In this document: piece by piece, positions 13,320 through 16,718 of the stretch
Layout: each line of letters begins with the position of its first letter
Numbering within the stretch: the first letter of the stretch is position 1
Assembly (NCBI GenBank): GCA_965365655.1
Contig: CBDUCN010000087.1
Location: forward strand, 1 to 16,718
DNA from: JBFHNV01 sp965365655
GTDB lineage: Bacteria > Pseudomonadota > Gammaproteobacteria > HK1
Reading direction: 5' to 3'
DNA length: 16,718 nt
Notes under the pieces: model-generated
The model's database searches: none
Told to the model about the DNA's origin: nothing
Seen by the model: the letters and a program-made list of their open reading frames with translations, nothing else
Translations under genes and position numbers: made by a program

Positions 13320-13506
13320 CACCGCAAGCGGGCCGGGTCCGCGCGATCCGCATCGGCGGGGAGGGGAAGCGGATTGCCGCCCTCGCCGCGCCGGCCCGCG
13401 CAGCGGGCTGCGCGCGCCGGGAACGACGCAGCGGGCGCGCGACGCAGAAGGAGAACGGCCACGCTTGAGCGGGCCGCGAAGGGAATAAGAACCTCGAGGG
13501 GGAACC
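13320..13506 (+). other. Probable long 5' leader of nrdJa with GC-rich stems and a ribosome binding site
   Basis: If the promoter above is right, the leader is about 190 bases. It contains GCCCGC-gca-GCGGGC (13394-13408), flanked by further complementary GC-rich blocks, and two GACGCAG copies 16 bases apart. It ends in a strong purine-rich Shine-Dalgarno, GAGGGGG (13496-13502), four bases before the ATG. I see no clear match to a known riboswitch and no convincing upstream peptide. Confidence 0.4.
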
Positions 13507-15678
13507 ATGACGCTGAAGCTTGCCCAGAAGGAGGCCGTCGCATTCGATGCGCGCGGCCGCGCGGACATCGCGCTGCAGCCCGCATCGCTGGACATCTGGG
13601 ACAAGAAGTACCGGCTGAAGCGCAAGGACGGCGAGCCGGTGGATCAGTCCATCGAGGACACCTACCGCCGGGTCGCGCGGGCGCTGGCCGACGTCGAGGA
13701 GACGGCGGAGAAGCGCGCGCTGTGGTTCGAGCGCTTCGTGTTCGCGCTGCGCCATGGCGCGATTCCCGCCGGGCGCATCATCTCCAACGCCGGCGCGCTC
13801 GAGCACAAGCCCGCCACGTCCACGATCAACTGCACCGTGTCCGGCACCGTGGGCGACTCCATGGCCGACATCCTCGACAAGGTGCACGAGGCCGGGCTCA
13901 CCCTGAAGGCGGGCTGCGGCATCGGCTACGAGTTCTCGACGCTGCGCCCGCGCGGCGCGTACGTGTCCGGAGCCGGGGCATACACGTCCGGTCCGCTGTC
14001 GTTCATGGATATCTACGACAAGATGTGCTTCACGGTGTCCTCCGCCGGCGGGCGGCGCGGCGCACAGATGGCCACCTTCGACATCGGTCACCCGGACGTG
14101 CTCGACTTCGTGCGCGCGAAGCGCGAGCACGGCCGGCTGCGCCAGTTCAATCTCTCCCTGCTGATCACGCGCGACTTCGTCGAGGCGGTGCAGAACGACG
14201 GCGAGTGGCCGCTGGCCTTCCCCATCTGCGAGAACGAGATCGACGGCGACAGCGGCCTGGACCTCGACGATCCGGAGCAGGTGATCTGGCGCGAGTGGCC
14301 CAGCCACGAGGGCTACATCGTCAATCCGCAGGGCCAGGTCGCGTGCAGGATCTACAAGGTCGTGAAGGCGCGCCGGCTGTGGGACCTCGTGATGACGTCC
14401 ACCTATGACTTCGCGGAGCCCGGGTTCATCCTGATCGACGAGATCAACGAGATGAACAACAACTGGTTCTGCGAGAACGTGCGCGCCACCAACCCGTGCG
14501 GCGAGCAGCCGCTGCCGCCCTACGGGTCGTGCCTCCTCGGCTCGGTGAACCTCACGAAGTTCGTGATCGATCCGTTCACCGACCGCGCGCGCTTCGACTG
14601 GGAGAAGTTCCGCGAGACGGTGTCCATCTTCACCCGGATGCTCGACAACGTCGTCGAGATCAACGGCCTGCCGCTGGAGCGCCAGCGCGAGGAGATCGAG
14701 TCCAAGCGCCGCCACGGCATGGGCTACCTGGGCCTCGGCTCGACGCTGACCATGCTCTGCATGCGCTACGGCGACGCCGACTCGCTCGAGTTCACCGAGC
14801 GGGTCAGCCGGGAGATGGCGGTGACGGGCTGGAAGACGGCGCTGGAGCTGAGCCTGGAGAAGGGCCCCGCGCCGATCATGGAGCGGGACTTCGAGGTCAC
14901 CGAGGCGATGCTCGCACGCCGTCCCGAGATGCGCCGCGACGGCCATCGCGCCGGCGACAGGGTCAAGGGCAAGGTGCTGCACGCGAAGTACAGCCGCTAC
15001 ATGCAGCGCCTCGCCGAGGTGGAGCCGGAGCTCGTGAACGCGCTGTCCGAGTGCGGTGCGCGGTTCACCCACCACAGCTCCATCGCGCCCACCGGCACGA
15101 TCTCGCTGTCGCTCGCGAACAACGCGAGCAACGGCATCGAGCCGAGCTTCGCACACCACTACTCGCGCAACGTCATCCGCGAGGGGCGCAAGACCAAGGA
15201 GAAGGTTGACGTGTTCTCCTTCGAGCTGCTCGCCTACCGGGAGCTGGTCGACGGCGACGCCATGCCGGACGGGCAGGACGCGGCAAACGGGCTTCCGGCG
15301 TACTTCATGTCCGCCGACGACGTCCGCCCCAAGGCACACGTGGACGTGCAGGCTGCGGCGCAGCGCTGGGTGGACTCCTCGATCTCGAAGACCGCCAACG
15401 TGCCGACGGATTTCCCGTACGAGGAGTTCAAGGACATCTACCTGTACGCCTACGAGAAGCAGCTCAAGGGCTGCACCACCTTCCGCTTCAATCCCGAGGC
15501 GTTCCAGGGCGTGCTGGTCAAGGAGAAGGATCTCGAGAACACCACGTACCAGTTCACCCTCGAGGACGGCAGCGTCGTCGAGCTGAAGGGCAACGAGGAG
15601 GTGGAGTACGACGGCGAGCGGCACACCGCGGCCAACCTCTATGACGCGTTGAAGGAGGGTTACTACGGCAAGTTCTGA
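13507..15678 (+). CDS. nrdJa: Adenosylcobalamin-dependent (class II) ribonucleotide reductase, catalytic subunit NrdJa
   Basis: This is the catalytic part of the vitamin B12-dependent ribonucleotide reductase, which converts ribonucleotides to deoxyribonucleotides in the cytoplasm without needing oxygen. Length is 723 residues. The active site is complete: STINCTVSG with C109 (first cysteine of the redox pair); NPCGEQPLPPYGSC with N329, C331 (thiyl radical) and E333; and C342 (second redox cysteine). The N329-C331-E333-C342 spacing is the same as in the Thermotoga maritima enzyme. Further class II hallmarks are KAGCGIGYEFSTLRPRGAYV, SAGGRRGAQMATFDIGHPDVLDF, the APTGTISL loop (substrate phosphate binding) and KGCTTFRFNPE near the end. 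The flexible C-terminal CxxC tail of single-chain NrdJ is missing here and is supplied by the next gene, as in Pseudomonas. The ATG at 13507 has a strong Shine-Dalgarno. The promoter carries NrdR-like and DnaA-like sites. Confidence 0.96.
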   Translation: MTLKLAQKEAVAFDARGRADIALQPASLDIWDKKYRLKRKDGEPVDQSIEDTYRRVARALADVEETAEKRALWFERFVFALRHGAIPAGRIISNAGALEHKPATSTINCTVSGTVGDSMADILDKVHEAGLTLKAGCGIGYEFSTLRPRGAYVSGAGAYTSGPLSFMDIYDKMCFTVSSAGGRRGAQMATFDIGHPDVLDFVRAKREHGRLRQFNLSLLITRDFVEAVQNDGEWPLAFPICENEIDGDSGLDLDDPEQVIWREWPSHEGYIVNPQGQVACRIYKVVKARRLWDLVMTSTYDFAEPGFILIDEINEMNNNWFCENVRATNPCGEQPLPPYGSCLLGSVNLTKFVIDPFTDRARFDWEKFRETVSIFTRMLDNVVEINGLPLERQREEIESKRRHGMGYLGLGSTLTMLCMRYGDADSLEFTERVSREMAVTGWKTALELSLEKGPAPIMERDFEVTEAMLARRPEMRRDGHRAGDRVKGKVLHAKYSRYMQRLAEVEPELVNALSECGARFTHHSSIAPTGTISLSLANNASNGIEPSFAHHYSRNVIREGRKTKEKVDVFSFELLAYRELVDGDAMPDGQDAANGLPAYFMSADDVRPKAHVDVQAAAQRWVDSSISKTANVPTDFPYEEFKDIYLYAYEKQLKGCTTFRFNPEAFQGVLVKEKDLENTTYQFTLEDGSVVELKGNEEVEYDGERHTAANLYDALKEGYYGKF

Positions 15679-15689
15679 CCGGAAACCGA

Positions 15690-15831
15690 GGCGCCGCCCT
15701 TTCGGGCACAGGTGCGCGTGGAGCGCTCAGGCCTGCCCAGCCGATGTCTGGTGACGAATCCTGAGTACATGTACTGGAGCCACGTCAGCCAGCTGCGCGA
15801 TACCCGTACCTGTGCCCGAAGGGGGGGCGCC
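15690..15831 (+). repeat. 142-base inverted-repeat element / candidate structured RNA between nrdJa and nrdJb
   Basis: The arms 15690-15713 and 15808-15831 are inverted repeats of 24 bases matching at 22 positions, including 13 consecutive bases on the loop-proximal side. The 94 bases between them also fold: CTGGTGACG (15748-15756) pairs with CGTCAGCCAG (15783-15792) with one bulged G, then TCC/GGA (15759-15761 with 15776-15778), then AGTA/TACT closing a CATG loop. AGTACATGTACT (15764-15775) is a perfect palindrome, and CAGGCCTG (15728-15735) is another. Each outer arm can alternatively form its own small hairpin (GCCC-tttc-GGGC on the left), so the long-range stem and the local hairpins exclude each other. 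It lies 11 bases after the nrdJa stop and 50 bases before the nrdJb start. It could be a cis-regulatory RNA or a MITE-like insertion with terminal repeats. No target-site duplication is obvious. Confidence 0.75.
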
Positions 15832-15881
15832 GCCGAGTAGAACACCGCATCGGTTCCGGCCCGATCACCGAGGACAACGTC

Positions 15882-16577
15882 ATGGCTACCACGATTGACA
15901 AGAAGATCGTCGACTACGGGGTGAAGACCGAGGGCGCCGAGACGCCCGCCCCCGCGGAGGCGGAGCGCCCGAAGGCCGAAGTCATCCAGATGCACGAGCG
16001 CCTCGAGCGCCCGGACGTCCTGGTGGGCTCCACGTACAAGATCAAGACCCCGCTGTCCGAGCACTCGCTGTACGTGACCATCAATGACGTCGTGCTGAAC
16101 CACGGCACCGAGCACGAGCAGCGCAGGCCCTTCGAGGTCTTCATCAACTCGAAGAACATGGAGCACTTCCAGTGGATCGTCGCGCTCACCCGCATCGTGT
16201 CCGCGGTGTTCCGCAAGGGCGGGGACGTGACCTTCCTGGTGGAGGAGCTGCAGGCGGTGTTCGACCCGCGCGGCGGCTACTTCAAGAAGGGCGGCAAGTA
16301 CATGCCGTCGCTGGTCGCGGAGATCGGCGACGCGATCGAGAATCACCTGCGCTCCATCGGGCTGCTGGACAGCCCGGCGCTGGAGCCGCACCAGCGTGAG
16401 CTGATCGCCGAGAAGCGAAGCCAGTACGAGGCGATGCAGGCGGGACGGGCAGCGCCGGCCGAGGATGCTGCATTCCCTGCCGGTGCGAGCCTGTGCGCAA
16501 AGTGCAGCACGAAGGCCGTGGTGCAGATGGACGGCTGCATGACCTGCCTGAACTGCGGGGATTCCAAGTGCGGCTGA
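15882..16577 (+). CDS. nrdJb: Class II ribonucleotide reductase C-terminal subunit NrdJb (TSCPD domain, cysteine-rich tail)
   Basis: This is the separate C-terminal portion of the B12-dependent reductase, 231 residues, close to the roughly 230 of P. aeruginosa NrdJb. The central part (about 50-165) contains LSEHSLYVTINDV, EVFINSKNMEHFQWIVALTRIVSAVFRKGGD and DPRGGYFKKGGKYMPSLVAEIGDAIE, the sequence found at the C-terminus of single-chain NrdJ (TSCPD-type domain). The extreme C-terminus holds three cysteine pairs: C205-x2-C208, C219-x2-C222 and C225-x4-C230, the last ending one residue before the stop. They resemble a zinc ribbon plus the swinging redox pair that re-reduces the active-site disulfide of NrdJa and is itself reduced by thioredoxin. 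The Shine-Dalgarno GAGGA at 15870-15874 is 7 bases before the ATG. Its distance from nrdJa (203 bases) is unusual for two halves of one enzyme and is filled mostly by the inverted-repeat element. Confidence 0.95.
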   Translation: MATTIDKKIVDYGVKTEGAETPAPAEAERPKAEVIQMHERLERPDVLVGSTYKIKTPLSEHSLYVTINDVVLNHGTEHEQRRPFEVFINSKNMEHFQWIVALTRIVSAVFRKGGDVTFLVEELQAVFDPRGGYFKKGGKYMPSLVAEIGDAIENHLRSIGLLDSPALEPHQRELIAEKRSQYEAMQAGRAAPAEDAAFPAGASLCAKCSTKAVVQMDGCMTCLNCGDSKCG

Positions 16578-16609
16578 GCAGCGCCGCACGCGCTCGGCCC
16601 GGATGCGCC

Positions 16610-16656
16610 GCGGCAGCCGCCGCGCGCCGCGCGGGGGCCGCTTTCGAACGTTTTTT
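16610..16656 (+). terminator. Possible intrinsic terminator after nrdJb
   Basis: GCGGC (16610-16614) pairs with GCCGC (16637-16641), and CCGC (16617-16620) with GCGG (16631-16634), giving a GC-rich hairpin. It is followed by TTTCGAACG and a run of six T (16651-16656), the longest T-run I noticed in the window. The separation of the T-run from the stem is not ideal, but position and composition fit a terminator 32 bases after the nrdJb stop. Confidence 0.5.
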
Positions 16657-16672
16657 GGAGGCCGTGACGGGC

Positions 16673-16690
16673 GCCGACCGGGAAGTCGGC
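16673..16690. repeat. Perfect 6-bp stem-loop near the window end
   Basis: GCCGAC (16673-16678) and GTCGGC (16685-16690) are exactly complementary with a six-base loop. No gene is recognisable between 16578 and the window end. This could be a second stem of the nrdJb 3' region or part of the next gene's leader. Confidence 0.3.
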
Positions 16691-16718
16691 ACTGACCTGC
16701 CGCGCGCGGGTGGTGCAT

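Noticed and set aside
13271..13320. Second NrdR box one or more helical turns downstream (around 13289-13305)
   Set aside because: Only a weak partial match, overlapping the -35/-10 spacer; not enough to call a paired site.
13024..15624. Long minus-strand open frame (over 860 codons) opposite nrdJa
   Set aside because: It is a compositional shadow of nrdJa, with repetitive hydrophobic/His/Arg sequence and no motif, and it overlaps the divergent promoter region.
15748..15792. Resemblance to a cobalamin riboswitch core (GGTGACGAATCC, GCCAC)
   Set aside because: The rest of the B12-riboswitch consensus (CCCGCAACTGT-like block and a proper B12 box) is absent, and a B12-off switch would make little sense on a B12-dependent enzyme. 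The match is partial and may be chance.
15679..15881. Self-splicing intron or intein between nrdJa and nrdJb
   Set aside because: The gap is too short for group I or II cores, there is no intein protein, an in-frame stop lies outside the repeat arms, and excision of the element does not restore the frame.

Overview
The window is very GC-rich chromosomal DNA (roughly 70% by eye) from what is probably an aerobic proteobacterium, most likely a gammaproteobacterium. I infer this from a YheS-type ABC-F protein, a NudC with the zinc ribbon, a cyclopropane-synthase-like lipid enzyme, and above all a split class II ribonucleotide reductase laid out as in Pseudomonas aeruginosa (NrdJa about 730 residues, NrdJb about 230). 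I see no rRNA, tRNA, CRISPR array, transposase, integrase or phage gene. It reads as core or shell genome rather than an island.

Layout. (1) 1-1868, plus strand: the 3' end of a histone-deacetylase-family hydrolase, then a KefB-like cation/proton antiporter membrane domain. (2) 1928-3814, minus: an ABC-F ATPase, convergent with the antiporter. (3) 4109-6464, minus: a probable two-gene lipid unit, a cyclopropane-synthase-like methyltransferase followed 61 bases later by a geranylgeranyl-reductase-type flavoprotein. (4) 6574-8733, minus: a fusion of a TVP38/TMEM64 membrane domain with a mercuric-reductase/lipoamide-dehydrogenase-type flavoprotein. (5) 8886-11587, minus: nudC (NADH pyrophosphatase) overlapping by GTGA a membrane adenylate cyclase with a His-rich six-helix domain and an adrenodoxin-type 2Fe-2S domain. 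(6) 11741-13084, minus: a glutamine-synthetase-fold ligase of the gamma-glutamylpolyamine synthetase type. (7) 13507-16577, plus: nrdJa and nrdJb, divergent from (6).

The densest regulatory sequence is between (6) and (7): a nested stem-loop abutting a TTATNCACA DnaA-type box, a 16-base NrdR-like palindrome, a sigma70-like promoter and a leader of about 190 bases. It suggests that the B12-dependent reductase is tied to replication and dNTP state.

The oddest non-coding item is a 142-base structure between nrdJa and nrdJb. Two 24-base arms match as an inverted repeat at 22 of 24 positions and enclose 94 bases that themselves fold into a long hairpin. I do not recognise it with certainty; it could be a cis-acting RNA or a MITE-like insertion. 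Two redox themes also stand out: a cyclase that can plausibly sense quinone or redox state, translationally coupled to an NAD(H)-cleaving enzyme, and a membrane-anchored flavin disulfide reductase. No wholly new system is demonstrated. The strongest leads are the nrdJa/nrdJb intergenic element, the cyclase/NudC pair and the lipid methyltransferase/flavoprotein pair.
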